Assembly: GCF_004535825.1 (NCBI RefSeq)
Contig: NZ_SGVY01000009.1
Span: 45,109 to 109,108 of the forward strand
Source of the DNA: Segatella hominis
GTDB taxonomy: Bacteria; Bacteroidota; Bacteroidia; Bacteroidales; Bacteroidaceae
Direction: 5' to 3'
Length of the DNA stretch: 64,000 bases
Position numbers and translations under genes: made by a program. Below, piece after piece: positions 10,301 to 19,700 of the stretch; positions within the stretch are counted from its first letter, which is position 1, and every line of letters starts with the position of its first letter. A model generated the notes under the pieces. That model did not search any database, was not told where the DNA came from, and saw only the letters and a list, made by a program, of their open reading frames with translations.

Positions 10301-10941
10301 AATCCTTCATCAATTGCAGAATTAATCTGATCCTTCAACTTTTCTAAGCGATAGAAATAAGTATAAGGATAAGCTTGCCACTCAAGACCATTTGCACCAT
10401 CTTCTGTCAATGCAGGGCGGAACAGGCCATCTACTGCAGTCTCACCTTTACCATCGAGTCCAGTATCATTAGGATTATAACCGGCATAAGTCTCTGGATA
10501 CTCGTTAGCCTGGAATTTGAATGTCGTACCATTAGGTGTAACTTTCCAATAGGTTTTCTCTATACCTTGACTTGCATAATCAACATAAGAGTTACCACCA
10601 TTTTCATCAACAGAGTTAACGAATATTTTGCTGGAAAAAGCACCAAACCTTTCTGATCTATCATTACAGAAAGAATAGGTGCCATTTGGCTGACCGTCAT
10701 CGCCCTTATTAGGTACAATCACAAATCCAAGACCAGAATCTCCCAAACTTGTCTGGGTGCCATAAGCATTACCCTTAGTAAGCCACTTGTCTGCCAAGAC
10801 ATTCTTGATAGCTACAGTATCAGTACCATCCAGTTTCAACTGAACTGGATCTGGAAGAACAGGATCATTCACCTGAGCTTGTGCATAATTGGTGCTTAAT
10901 GAAGCAACCAAAACTGCTGAATAAAGTAAACGTTTGTCCAT
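7381..10941 (-). CDS. Large secreted protein with three copies of a beta-rich (CBM-like) module
   Basis: The protein has 1,186 residues with a signal peptide ending near AQAQ (about residue 23). Residues about 30-190 look like a beta-trefoil-type region. The same approximately 170-residue module then occurs three times (about 257-440, 594-774 and 920-1127), each with an N-F/W-x-G-W opening, an LPAGxY/IPDGVYEL core and a closing DNF+LYYLG strand. Helical bundle-like linkers lie between (for example about 440-590). The C-terminus (IYNASGMQIGKLQKGINII...VKKVVVK) is a sorting signal. No catalytic motif was found. A carbohydrate-binding or scaffold role at the surface is inferred from the resemblance to CBM jelly rolls and from the same module being attached to the GH51 and metzincin proteins next door. 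It is the first gene of the minus-strand run and has its own promoter. Confidence 0.75.
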   Translation of the reverse strand: MDKRLLYSAVLVASLSTNYAQAQVNDPVLPDPVQLKLDGTDTVAIKNVLADKWLTKGNAYGTQTSLGDSGLGFVIVPNKGDDGQPNGTYSFCNDRSERFGAFSSKIFVNSVDENGGNSYVDYASQGIEKTYWKVTPNGTTFKFQANEYPETYAGYNPNDTGLDGKGETAVDGLFRPALTEDGANGLEWQAYPYTYFYRLEKLKDQINSAIDEGLDVSAVEAIYNNPNAAYWRLKEAYRMINDIRRNKAMAEATAESPVNITEYAPDANCDALTGWTHECEYDDKGDVGHGGHGTNWQTNSHAYTAPDGYQTEKFIERWVHGNSDPVTGTAEVAGAGRLSDGVLSQTLHKLPAGGYKVTCYAMATQQVKGDDFKVEGVSVFADTKDTKNSQTVATKAGVPQKYEFLLDIKEGEDLTIGFKLDKCTANWVFVDNFQIEYCGPSFKAMNLNDVQKAAEDLDAKLAGINACPTYTDKAAELIESARAMTEDGTSDEEINTMKKNLSDVAAEIEKSSALYAELENLNTTIGEFLALDPAGDEFEDFMALYDDCGTGEGVESLMSTWSLNNEELTQYMADLKVKLENAQNASIKPGDDITRKIVNPSFDNGKEGWTVKEGNPTFNETYKNCEVYQGTFDIYQDITNIPDGVYELSVLAFQRVAENNVAYKAHDAGTEDITAFIYANDLETPFTSPYTYGMKENSGDDFKYNLNGEEVYIPNSMKGMAAATTENPDAYTVTVPMLVEDGTLRIGVREKRRPSNVNGSWGDWAIWDNFRLKYIGSKGEALNAVTTPLIAKAAGLLDSKMNAEVRAQLEAAKTALETEATVPGIHTLSAAIEAANTSIEAYKPLQTAIENAQTRYDENEASSTTSDVAKGLYNAAKTTAENIYNNGTAADAEIPAAIKALNEGVTKYVINDIIADASEAKPADITKVIANSDFATMSSTGWDVKDGTMAFQSNNSVEAGEFFNCTFNLQQTLVGLPAGMYRLTTQAFYRNGKAAKDGSDELKYDVNENAFIYFSDKEIPTEEGKKVATELPESKQAIKTITAHKIAEDKWNDVGLSDNGGLYKMKDGMYIPDNMITAQAFFRSEAGSAYDSEPLNFNYDGNSDFRIGLIKNVTVTNDWTIVKNFKLYYLGVDPTGISEIVTDANAVATKIYNASGMQIGKLQKGINIIETVMKDGSKKVKKVVVK

Positions 10942-11009
10942 GCGTTATTTTTTGGTTTAATAGGTTGATGAAGTTATTAGCTTCATTTAATTAAAGTTTT
11001 ATCTGGTTG

Positions 11010-11040
11010 CAAAATTAGTAATTTAACCGTAACATACAAG
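11010..11040 (-). promoter_or_regulatory. Bacteroidales-type promoter for the minus-strand surface-protein run
   Basis: On the minus strand TAATTTTG (11017-11010) matches the TAnnTTTG -7 element. CTTG (11040-11037), 19 bases upstream, stands for the -33 TTTG. The start codon is at 10941, leaving a leader of about 60 bases that contains a small hairpin (ATGAAG/CTTCAT, 10968-10986). Confidence 0.6.
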
Positions 11041-11262
11041 TTTTTAAGCAAGAAAAGTTCTTGTTTTTTAGATTATTTAACCTAAATAGGTGTGTAAAAT
11101 ACAAAAAAACAATAGCACACATTATATAATAGCGTAAATTCAACACTTATCGCTCCATAAGTTTAGCAAAAAAAATCCGATAGGCGCACAAGCACTTAGT
11201 TAATCTTAGTTAACGCAGAGATATTTTTCAACAAAAATAGCATTATTTATTTAAAGTATTGT

Positions 11263-11270
11263 TATCTTTG
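11263..11270 (+). promoter_or_regulatory. Promoter (-7 element) of the FAS1-SusCD operon
   Basis: TATCTTTG matches the TAnnTTTG element and is followed by CACCC. No clear -33 TTTG is seen 20 bases upstream, which suggests that an activator is needed. Transcription would start near 11277, leaving a leader of about 220 bases before the ATG at 11499. The rest of the 557-base gap between the divergent genes is AT-rich with no ORF of note. Confidence 0.6.
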
Positions 11271-11370
11271 CACCCAAAATAACTAACGAAAGTATCCTAA
11301 CAACAAAATTTGATTCAATCGAAATGAAACTGAGCCTATACCAAAATCCGGTAAAGAGTGGTATTTTCTG

Positions 11371-11406
11371 CCTACATAAGCACGATTTACGGGCTTTATT
11401 TGTAGG
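11371..11406 (+). other. Stem-loop in the long 5' leader of the FAS1-SusCD operon
   Basis: CCTACA (11371-11376) pairs with TGTAGG (11401-11406), and AAG/CTT can extend the stem after a bulge. It lies in the middle of the roughly 220-base untranslated leader. No known riboswitch class is recognised; it may be a control hairpin or simply structure. Confidence 0.35.
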
Positions 11407-11498
11407 TCAAAATTCGTTTAAGATGGCAAATAACTGTTAAAAGGAGAAATCTACACATCAGATACATCGAAACTTCTAAACAACAAAATAACAAAAAT

Positions 11499-14375
11499 AT
11501 GAGCAACCGCTTTATCAATCAATCGCGTCATGCGATGCTCGGTATATGCGCTACATTAGCCATCTCAGGCTTCTATGCATGTACTGACTCTTACGACCTC
11601 GACGACAAGGGCAACATCCCGACGAATTTGGGTAAGAGTATCTATGAAGAGCTGGAAAATCCAAGTGAAGCCAGTAGTCTTCATGGTACATTCAAAACCT
11701 ATCTTCGCCTGATTGATGACCTTGGATACAAGGAGGTCATGTCAAAAACAGGTTCAAAGACTGTGTTTGCAGCTAACGACTCTGCATTCAACGAGTTCTT
11801 CAAGAACAACAAATGGAACGCCAAGTCGTATGAAGACTTGACAGAGTCCATGAAGAAACAACTGTTCTACACTTCTATCCTTGACAATGCCATCCTGACG
11901 GAAATGCTTTCCAATGTGGAAAGTTCCAACAGTTCTGTTACCCGAGGCATTGCCATGAAACACCAGACCTCTGCCAACGCTACCGACACCATCCATCATG
12001 TATGGGCTTCTGAGTTGCCAGTCAACAACTCTTATTGGACTCCATATATAAAAGGTGGAATCGACGTAGTAATGGACAACACCCGTCCTATGATGGTTCA
12101 TTTTACCCAGGAGCAGATGCTCAACAATGGTATCAACAGCGAAGACTTTGCTGCCATCACAGGAAGACCATACGAGTCGGGTGGTACCTTTATCTTCAAG
12201 AACAAGATTATAGCTAAGGACGTAACCTGTCAGAACGGTTATGTAAACCAGACTGACGGTGTCATCGTACCTCCGGGCAACATGGCACAGATAATCAGAG
12301 AAGGCAAGGACACCAAGTGGTTCAGCCGCATGCTCGACCGTTTCTGTGCTCCATACTATGATGCCCAGACCACATTAAACTATAATGACAATGCCCTCCT
12401 CAATGGCAAGCCAATGATTGACTCCATTTTCCAGTGGCGCTATTTCAGCGAGCGTTCTCAGGGAGCAGTTGCTCTTCAGAGAGATCCAAAGCAGGTGGCA
12501 TTGGCACAGGATATGCTTCTCAACTTCGACCCGGGATGGAACCAGTATTACAGCACATACGGCACGATGCTCGCCGATATGGGTGCGATGTTCGTTCCTG
12601 ATGATGAAGCAGTAGAAGACTATTTCCTCAATCCATCCAATGGTGGTTACAACATTCTTGGACTTTATGCCAAGAAGCCTCTCACCAAGGAGAATTTCGG
12701 CGAGAACTTAGACAGTATTCCTGCTAACATCATCCGCTCATTCGTCAACAATATGATGAACGCATCCTTCGTACAGTCAGTACCAAGCAAGTTCGGTACC
12801 ATCATGGACGAGGCGAGTGACCCAATCGGACTCACCTTGAAAGATGTCATCAAGAAAGAGAATGCCTACGATGTACGTATCGCCAACAATGGTGCCATCT
12901 ACATGCTCAACCGAGTGATTCCACCTATTTCATATAATATCGTATCTACACCGGCATTGCTCCGCAAGGCAAGAGACTTAGGTGTGATCAACTGGGCTAT
13001 CCAGGACAAGGATATGCTGAAGGTAAACTACTACGCCTACCTGCGTGCCAGCGCAGCCAACTATGCCATGTTCCTGCCAAGCAATAGAGCTTTCGACATG
13101 TATTATGTAGATCCAGTATCATTAGGTAAGAACTACAAGGATGGTCCTCGTGTACTCCACTTCTATTATAAAGATGTGCATAAGGACAAGAATATCTCTG
13201 TATCTGCATTCAAATACAATCCAGCTACAGGTTCTATCAGTTCAGACTCAACAATCGTTCAGTTGGGCGCAGTTACCGACCGCTTGATTGATATTCTGAA
13301 CTATCATACCGTATCACTTTCTCAGTCCGTTTCCAAGGACAACATAGGCGTAACCAACAAATACTACAAGACCAAGCATGGCGGTGAGATTGCCATCCAC
13401 GGAGGTCACGTCGGCGGAAACGTAGTAAGCGGTGGACAGATCAATGGTATTGCAGGCAGTACCTACAGCTATCCTGTTTCAGAAATCAAGGAAGCTACCA
13501 GCTACAGCAATGGTAAGGCATTTGTCATCGACCACCTCATCCAGGCACCTCAGACCAGTGTATATGGCTGTCTCAACGACAACAGCCAGTTCTCTAAATT
13601 CCTGGATTTGTGTACACCTGCCAATCTGAGCAATCTGCTGACCAGCATCGGTATGGATAAAGACGAGCAGAAGCAGTTTACCGTATTCAGCGATGTCTTT
13701 GCCAGCAATACAACAGAAAACAAGAAGTACGACTGTCTCGACCAGAACGTCAACTTCTACAACACATACAACTACACGCTGTATGCACCAGACAACAAAG
13801 CCATGGACTTGGCATTCCATAACGGTCTCCCAACCTGGGAGCAGGTAAAGGAAGTGATGGACAATGCTTCAGCAAATGACGAGAATGCCAAGGCTAAGGC
13901 ACTGAAGATGGCTGAAGCTATCCGAAACTTCATCCGCTATCACTTCCAGGACTTCGCACTCTATGCCGACAACACCATCGACTACGGAGATGCACAGGAA
14001 GTAGGAAACGGCAACAGATCATACATGACCTCCTGCACCATCGGTTCTGCCTACAAACGACTCAAAGTCAAAGGTGGCAGCGGCAAGTTGTATGTAACTG
14101 ACGAAGGCGGTGACGACGACGACCCAGTCATCATCAATGCAAATGGCGACAAGTTGGTCAACTTCATGGCTCGTGACTACATCTTCAAGAGTGGTGCTAT
14201 AGAAACATCCTCATTCACAGCCATCCATGAGATTTCAAAGCCTCTCTACTTCAGCAGGAGCAAACGTTACGACGACGGTTTCGCCAGCAATACCCCTGAA
14301 GCCAACCAGGCACGTCTGAAGAATCTCAAGAACCTATACTATGCACAGAAGCATGGAATCAAGTTCTACAAATAA
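11499..14375 (+). CDS. FAS1 (fasciclin) domain surface lipoprotein, first gene of the double SusCD operon
   Basis: The protein has 958 residues. The N-terminus carries a lipoprotein signal ending LAISGFYAC, with Cys28 followed by acidic residues (TDSYDLDD), as in Bacteroidales surface-exported lipoproteins. FAS1-type segments are recognised from TVFAANDSAFNEFF (about residue 88), a middle copy with AMFLPSNRAFDMYY (about 520) and a C-terminal copy with YTLYAPDNKAMDLAF (about 758). FAS1 domains are adhesion or binding folds, and in Bacteroidetes such lipoproteins are often encoded beside SusCD pairs. It sits 24 bases before susC, so it belongs to the same transcript. The likely role is an accessory glycan- or glycoprotein-binding subunit of the transporter. 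No enzyme motif is seen. Confidence 0.82.
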   Translation: MSNRFINQSRHAMLGICATLAISGFYACTDSYDLDDKGNIPTNLGKSIYEELENPSEASSLHGTFKTYLRLIDDLGYKEVMSKTGSKTVFAANDSAFNEFFKNNKWNAKSYEDLTESMKKQLFYTSILDNAILTEMLSNVESSNSSVTRGIAMKHQTSANATDTIHHVWASELPVNNSYWTPYIKGGIDVVMDNTRPMMVHFTQEQMLNNGINSEDFAAITGRPYESGGTFIFKNKIIAKDVTCQNGYVNQTDGVIVPPGNMAQIIREGKDTKWFSRMLDRFCAPYYDAQTTLNYNDNALLNGKPMIDSIFQWRYFSERSQGAVALQRDPKQVALAQDMLLNFDPGWNQYYSTYGTMLADMGAMFVPDDEAVEDYFLNPSNGGYNILGLYAKKPLTKENFGENLDSIPANIIRSFVNNMMNASFVQSVPSKFGTIMDEASDPIGLTLKDVIKKENAYDVRIANNGAIYMLNRVIPPISYNIVSTPALLRKARDLGVINWAIQDKDMLKVNYYAYLRASAANYAMFLPSNRAFDMYYVDPVSLGKNYKDGPRVLHFYYKDVHKDKNISVSAFKYNPATGSISSDSTIVQLGAVTDRLIDILNYHTVSLSQSVSKDNIGVTNKYYKTKHGGEIAIHGGHVGGNVVSGGQINGIAGSTYSYPVSEIKEATSYSNGKAFVIDHLIQAPQTSVYGCLNDNSQFSKFLDLCTPANLSNLLTSIGMDKDEQKQFTVFSDVFASNTTENKKYDCLDQNVNFYNTYNYTLYAPDNKAMDLAFHNGLPTWEQVKEVMDNASANDENAKAKALKMAEAIRNFIRYHFQDFALYADNTIDYGDAQEVGNGNRSYMTSCTIGSAYKRLKVKGGSGKLYVTDEGGDDDDPVIINANGDKLVNFMARDYIFKSGAIETSSFTAIHEISKPLYFSRSKRYDDGFASNTPEANQARLKNLKNLYYAQKHGIKFYK

Positions 14376-14399
14376 TTTCACAACCAAGCTTATAACACA

Positions 14400-17300
14400 A
14401 TGAACAATATAAGAACATACATAACCGTAGGTGCCTTATGCAGCGCTATGACAATCTCTGCTCAAGACCACCGTATTTCAGGTACCGTATCTGATGAGTT
14501 CGGTCCTGTCATCGGCTGTAATGTGATAGAGAAAGATGCCAACAACCGTAACGTGAACGCTACGATTACCGATGTGAATGGTAACTTCCAGTTAGCTATC
14601 AAGAACCCGAAGAACAAGTTAGTTGTCAGCTACGTAGGATACAAGACCTTTTCACAGGTCATCGGTTCGCAGACCAATTTCCAGGTACAGCTCAAGGACG
14701 CCAACGAGTTGGGAACAGTCACCGTAACTGCCAAGCAGCGTTTCCGCGGTGATGGTTTGAGCATCCCAAAGGACGAGGTATCTGTTGCTACCCAGACCAT
14801 GAACATGGAAATCGTGGATGGTCTTGCCTTCACCAGTGCCGATGAGGCATTGCAGGGACAGATTGCCGGTCTTGACATCGTAGCCAACTCTGGTAACCTC
14901 GGTGCCGGTACTACCATGCGTATGCGTGGTGTAACCACCATCAACGGTTCCTCAGAACCTCTGATCGTTGTCAACGGCAACATCATGGACGTGCCTGATG
15001 CCAAGGATACAGACTGGTCAACCGCAACAGAGGAGACCTACAGCTCTTTGCTTTCCATCAACGTGAACGATATCGAGAGCATCGACATCATGAAGGATGC
15101 CGCTGCTACCGCTATCTGGGGTGCCCGTGGTGCCAATGGTGTCATCAGCATCAAGACCAAGCGCGGTAAGCGCGGTAAGATCCGCATCGACTACAACTTC
15201 TCACTCCAGGGCAACTGGCAGCCTAAGGGTTACAACCTCCTCTCGGGTGACGAATATACCATGTTGATGAAGGAGGAACTCTACAACCCTACACAGAATC
15301 CTTCTGCTACCACCAACATCAATGAGTTGAATTACAACAAGAGTTGGGCTGAGTACAACAACTGGAATGACAATACAGACTGGGTGAAAGCAGTAACCCA
15401 GACCGGCTGGAACCAGAGCCACGGTCTCACCATCTCGGGTGGTGGTGAAAAGGCTGTATTCCGTATCTCTGCCAACTATGACCATCAGACCGGTACCATC
15501 ATCAAGCAGGTATTGAACCGTTTCTCTACCCGTTTGAACCTGGAATACTACGTGAGTGACAAACTGAAGTTCACCACCGAGTTCCCATTGACATATACCA
15601 AGAACCAGAAGAGCTATGCCAACATTTTGGGTAAGGCCCTCTCCATGGCTCCTAACATGAGTATCTACCGTGAGGATGGTAACGGCATCGACACCAACGA
15701 GTACTACATCATGCTGCCTTCAGCAGAAAAAGACGAATATGGTTCATCCGTCAGCGGAACCTCTTCTCTCCAGTTGAAGTCGGTACGCGATATCGGTAAC
15801 CCTGTGGCTATCGCCAACTTGGCATGGAACAACGAGAGTACCTACCGTATCACTCCAGACTTCCGTATCAACTACTATTTCTTAGGCAATGACGACCATA
15901 AGACCCGTCTCGACTACGAGGGTCAGGTTTATCTGGATATCTTCTCCAAGAGCAACCCTACCTATTGCCCAGGTTCGTTGAGTACAAACGGTTGGAAAGA
16001 CAATAGCTACAACCTCTATACAATGGATGACTACAACTCATTCCAGTTCCAGACCCGCCACCAGCTGATTTTCACTCCTAAGTTCAAGAATGAAGATATT
16101 GCCTGGATGATGTTGGGCCGTTGGGAGTTGACTTCCGGTACCAGCTATGGTCAGAACGTAAGTGAGCGCAAATTGCCATTGGGCGCACAGTCTCCTACCC
16201 TTCCTGCCGAAATCTCCAACATGTCAACCAGCAATGGTGAGTGGCGCAGCATGGCAGGCGTATTCTCTACACACTTGTCTTACAAGGGTCGTTACAATGC
16301 CGACTTTACAGTACGTGCCGACGGTACTACCCGTTTCGGCGACAATAACAAGTGGGGTTACTTCCCAGGTATGTCAGTCCGCTGGAACATCAGCGACGAG
16401 CCTTGGATGAAATGGTCTCGCAAGGTGCTCTCTATGTTGGCATTCCGCCCATCATGGGGTGTGAACGGTAGAACTCCAAGCAGCGAGTATCTGCAGTATG
16501 CGAAATATGCAGCCGGCAGCCAGTATGGTAACGGCAATACCCTGCTTCCTTCTACCCGTGTAGATGGTTTGCAGCTCAGTGACCTGAAATGGGAGAAGAC
16601 CACCTCATGGAACTTAGGTGCCAATTTAGGACTCTTCGACGACATGATTGAGGCAGACTTCAACTACTATTACAAGAAGACCAAGGACTTGCTGAACCCA
16701 GGTGTTGCCATTTCTTCTCAGACCGGTTATACCACTTTGGCATGGAAGAACATCGGTTCTATGGAGAACAAGGGTTGGGAATTCAACATTACTGCCAAGA
16801 AGTTCATCAAGGCAGGTAAGTTCTCAATGGATGCCAGCTTCAACATAGCCCAGAACTTCAACAAGATCACAGAGATGGATCAGACCGTACTCGATGGTAT
16901 CAACGAGGACTGGTCTGCAGATAGCCGCGGTAAATACTTCAAGCGTATCCAGGTGGGTAATGCCTTAGGTTCTATCTTCGGTTTGCGCCACAAGGGCGTA
17001 TATCAGTACTCCTATGACTATCTGGAGAACTTACGTCGCCAGGGTTATGTCATGGATGGCAACGAGAAGATCATCATCAGAGACAACAACGACCTCGTGG
17101 ATTACCTCAACAACCGCTTCCTGCCAGCCGGCAAGACAGCTCCTATCGCCCTGAACAGAGATGGCAAGGTGATTACAGGTGCTGACGGCAAGCCTTTGCG
17201 CATGACCTACAACTCCAAGGATGGCGGTGAGACCTACAAGTTTGACGGTGGTGATGTGATTTACGAAGATGTCAACCACGACGGTACCATCAATTCATTG

Positions 17301-17816
17301 GATATGGTTTATTTAGGCAACTCAAATCCTAAGTTCTCTGGAGGTTTCGGTTTCACCTTCCGTTATGGCAACTGGTCATTGCGTACCAACTTCGTTTACC
17401 GTACCGGTTTCAAGGTAGTAAACTTTGCACGAATGGGAGTAGAAAAGATGTATGACACCACCAACCAGAGTACAGCCGTAAACTGGCGCTGGCGCAAGAA
17501 CGGTGACGTAACAGAAATTCCACGCGCACTCTACAACTATGGTTACAACTGGCTCGGTAGCGACCGCTACGTGGAGGATGCCTCATTCCTGCGTTTCAGC
17601 TACGTCAGTCTGAGCTATGATGTTCCAAAGAAGTTCCTCAAGAGCGTAGGTCTGAATACCTTGCGATTCGACCTGAGCGGTCAGAACATCTTCGTTTGGA
17701 GCAAATATAGCGGTACAGACCCAGAGCATGCAAACAACGGTTGGAACTTTGCTTCAGACAGTTCACAGACACCACGAAGCAAATCGTTCACCCTCCGCAT
17801 GAGAATCGGAATTTAA
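14400..17816 (+). CDS. susC-like: SusC/RagA-family TonB-dependent outer-membrane transporter (first pair)
   Basis: The protein has 1,138 residues with a signal peptide (cut after TISAQ). A carboxypeptidase-regulatory-like domain follows (about 24-98: ISGTVSDEFGPVIGCNV...ITDVNGNFQL). A plug domain (about 115-255) contains ALQGQIAGLDI, MRMRGVTTINGSSEPLIVVNG and DAAATAIWGARGANGVI, and a 22-strand barrel runs to LRMRIGI. This is the full SusC arrangement and length. It imports oligosaccharides or glycopeptides across the outer membrane with energy from TonB, working with the SusD lipoprotein 25 bases downstream. No TonB-box variant or truncation was noted. Confidence 0.97.
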   Translation: MNNIRTYITVGALCSAMTISAQDHRISGTVSDEFGPVIGCNVIEKDANNRNVNATITDVNGNFQLAIKNPKNKLVVSYVGYKTFSQVIGSQTNFQVQLKDANELGTVTVTAKQRFRGDGLSIPKDEVSVATQTMNMEIVDGLAFTSADEALQGQIAGLDIVANSGNLGAGTTMRMRGVTTINGSSEPLIVVNGNIMDVPDAKDTDWSTATEETYSSLLSINVNDIESIDIMKDAAATAIWGARGANGVISIKTKRGKRGKIRIDYNFSLQGNWQPKGYNLLSGDEYTMLMKEELYNPTQNPSATTNINELNYNKSWAEYNNWNDNTDWVKAVTQTGWNQSHGLTISGGGEKAVFRISANYDHQTGTIIKQVLNRFSTRLNLEYYVSDKLKFTTEFPLTYTKNQKSYANILGKALSMAPNMSIYREDGNGIDTNEYYIMLPSAEKDEYGSSVSGTSSLQLKSVRDIGNPVAIANLAWNNESTYRITPDFRINYYFLGNDDHKTRLDYEGQVYLDIFSKSNPTYCPGSLSTNGWKDNSYNLYTMDDYNSFQFQTRHQLIFTPKFKNEDIAWMMLGRWELTSGTSYGQNVSERKLPLGAQSPTLPAEISNMSTSNGEWRSMAGVFSTHLSYKGRYNADFTVRADGTTRFGDNNKWGYFPGMSVRWNISDEPWMKWSRKVLSMLAFRPSWGVNGRTPSSEYLQYAKYAAGSQYGNGNTLLPSTRVDGLQLSDLKWEKTTSWNLGANLGLFDDMIEADFNYYYKKTKDLLNPGVAISSQTGYTTLAWKNIGSMENKGWEFNITAKKFIKAGKFSMDASFNIAQNFNKITEMDQTVLDGINEDWSADSRGKYFKRIQVGNALGSIFGLRHKGVYQYSYDYLENLRRQGYVMDGNEKIIIRDNNDLVDYLNNRFLPAGKTAPIALNRDGKVITGADGKPLRMTYNSKDGGETYKFDGGDVIYEDVNHDGTINSLDMVYLGNSNPKFSGGFGFTFRYGNWSLRTNFVYRTGFKVVNFARMGVEKMYDTTNQSTAVNWRWRKNGDVTEIPRALYNYGYNWLGSDRYVEDASFLRFSYVSLSYDVPKKFLKSVGLNTLRFDLSGQNIFVWSKYSGTDPEHANNGWNFASDSSQTPRSKSFTLRMRIGI

Positions 17817-17841
17817 TCCAACACAAAAACAGAGACTAACA

Positions 17842-19668
17842 ATGAAAAATAAAATAAACAATATCGTCAAGAGTTTAGCCGTAGCAACCTTAGGTATGCT
17901 GTCGCTTAGCTCATGCAATGACTTCCTGACCATCTATCCTACCGACAAGACCATCGGCGAGAACTTCTGGCAGACCAAAGATGATGTCACACAGGTGGTA
18001 ACTGGTGCTTACACCGCCATGATTAATGGAGGAATCATAGAAAGAATGATTATGTGGGGTGACTACCGCTCAGACGAGTTGAAGAAACATCCTTCACTGA
18101 AAAACACTACATTGGATGATATTTCCAAAGGAGATTTATACCCAAGTAGCGGTTACAACTCATGGGCATGCTTCTATAATGTCATCAATACCTGTAACAT
18201 CGTATTGGCTCATGCCCCAGAGGTGATGGAGAAAGACCCTGAGTTCACCGAGGGTGACTACCAGACAGCCCGTGCCCAGATGTTAGGTTTGCGTGCCCTC
18301 TGCCACTTCTATCTGGTTCGTGCTTTCCGTGATGTTCCTTACGTGACAAAGGCATACGAAAATACAGACGACATGAAGTTGGACGGCCAGCTGGCACCAG
18401 ATTCTACCCTCCAGCTCTGTATCGAAGACCTGAAAGAAGCAGAGAAGGGCTGCTACAATTACGGTATCTTCGGAGAGGACGACTGGCGAACAACCGGTTT
18501 CCTCAGCAAGGATGCCATCAATGCCATTCTCGCTGACGTATATCTCTGGAGAGCTTCTCTCTGGAGCGGTACAGATGCTGCCAAAAGCAAGGAGTATTAC
18601 CAGGCATGTATTGACCATGCTGACAAGGTAATCACCTCCCACTTAAACTATTTCGAGGCTAACATCAAGGGTACCAGCCAGGAGTCAGTTTACCGCAACA
18701 GCAGACAGCAGTACTACTTATATAAAGGTCTGTGGGCTGACTACTATAACTTCGTAAAAGGTAACTCCTCTGAAAGCGTCCTCGAACTTCAGTTTGACGG
18801 AGAGAAGAACTCAAACACCATGCTGTGCAAGAGTTACTTCAAGTGGGAGAAGCAGGAGTCTGGCTACGGTATGATGGTAGGTACATCTACAGTAGGTGGT
18901 GCCATCGGCGACAATCCATCTCCAGCAACCAAGAGTGCTTCTACCGCAAATTACTTCCAGTCTGAAAACGACTACCGCTTCTACAACAGCAGCTATGGTG
19001 TGAATGATGACAACTACTCTTCTTATGAGGTGAAGAAGATGGTGAACAAAGAAAATGCCATTTACGACATTCCTACCCGAAAGAAAGGTAGTATCTATAT
19101 CCAACCACTCCGTGACTTCGACAGGTTCGACCAGAACTGGATCATCTACCGCATCACAGACGTCATGCTGATGAAGGCAGAGGCTCAGATTCAATTAGCA
19201 GGTACAGAAACCAACAAACTGAAGAATCCATTTGCCCTGATCCAGGCTGTGAACCAGCGTTCTATCAGTACGACGGCACTCAAGGACACCTTGGTTTATC
19301 AAGACAACTACAACAAGGCAGACAAGATGGAAATGCTCTGCCTCCAGGAAAGAGGACGCGAGCTCTGCTATGAAGGTAAGCGCTGGTTTGACCTGGTGCG
19401 CTACTGTTACCGCCACATGACAGGTGTAGATCCTACCAAGACACTCTACGAGATAGACCCTAACGGCAGTAATCTGCCAAGTATTGCCAACAAGAGCAAC
19501 ACATTCAAGGACATCCTCGCTACCAAGTATAGCACAAACCTATACAAGTTTAAAAACGAGGGACATCTCTACTGGCCAATCCTGAACAACGAGACCAAGA
19601 CCAACAAGCTGATTCACCAGAATCCTGTTTGGGTAGAGACACAAAGTTCTGAGAGAACAGAAGAATAA
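17842..19668 (+). CDS. susD-like: SusD/RagB-family surface binding lipoprotein (first pair)
   Basis: The protein has 608 residues. The lipobox LSLSSC places the lipidated Cys near residue 25, followed by NDFLTIYPTD, typical of SusD. The N-terminal helical TPR-like region (NFWQTKDDVTQVVTGAYTAM; ARAQMLGLRALCHFYLVRAF) and the C-terminal signature (ERGRELCYEGKRWFDLVRY) are both present. It would act as the lid of the upstream SusC and bind substrate at the cell surface. The spacing to neighbours (25 and 32 bases) supports one operon. Confidence 0.96.
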   Translation: MKNKINNIVKSLAVATLGMLSLSSCNDFLTIYPTDKTIGENFWQTKDDVTQVVTGAYTAMINGGIIERMIMWGDYRSDELKKHPSLKNTTLDDISKGDLYPSSGYNSWACFYNVINTCNIVLAHAPEVMEKDPEFTEGDYQTARAQMLGLRALCHFYLVRAFRDVPYVTKAYENTDDMKLDGQLAPDSTLQLCIEDLKEAEKGCYNYGIFGEDDWRTTGFLSKDAINAILADVYLWRASLWSGTDAAKSKEYYQACIDHADKVITSHLNYFEANIKGTSQESVYRNSRQQYYLYKGLWADYYNFVKGNSSESVLELQFDGEKNSNTMLCKSYFKWEKQESGYGMMVGTSTVGGAIGDNPSPATKSASTANYFQSENDYRFYNSSYGVNDDNYSSYEVKKMVNKENAIYDIPTRKKGSIYIQPLRDFDRFDQNWIIYRITDVMLMKAEAQIQLAGTETNKLKNPFALIQAVNQRSISTTALKDTLVYQDNYNKADKMEMLCLQERGRELCYEGKRWFDLVRYCYRHMTGVDPTKTLYEIDPNGSNLPSIANKSNTFKDILATKYSTNLYKFKNEGHLYWPILNNETKTNKLIHQNPVWVETQSSERTEE

Positions 19669-19700
19669 CATTCAAGAAATTCATAATTAAGTATAGCTTT

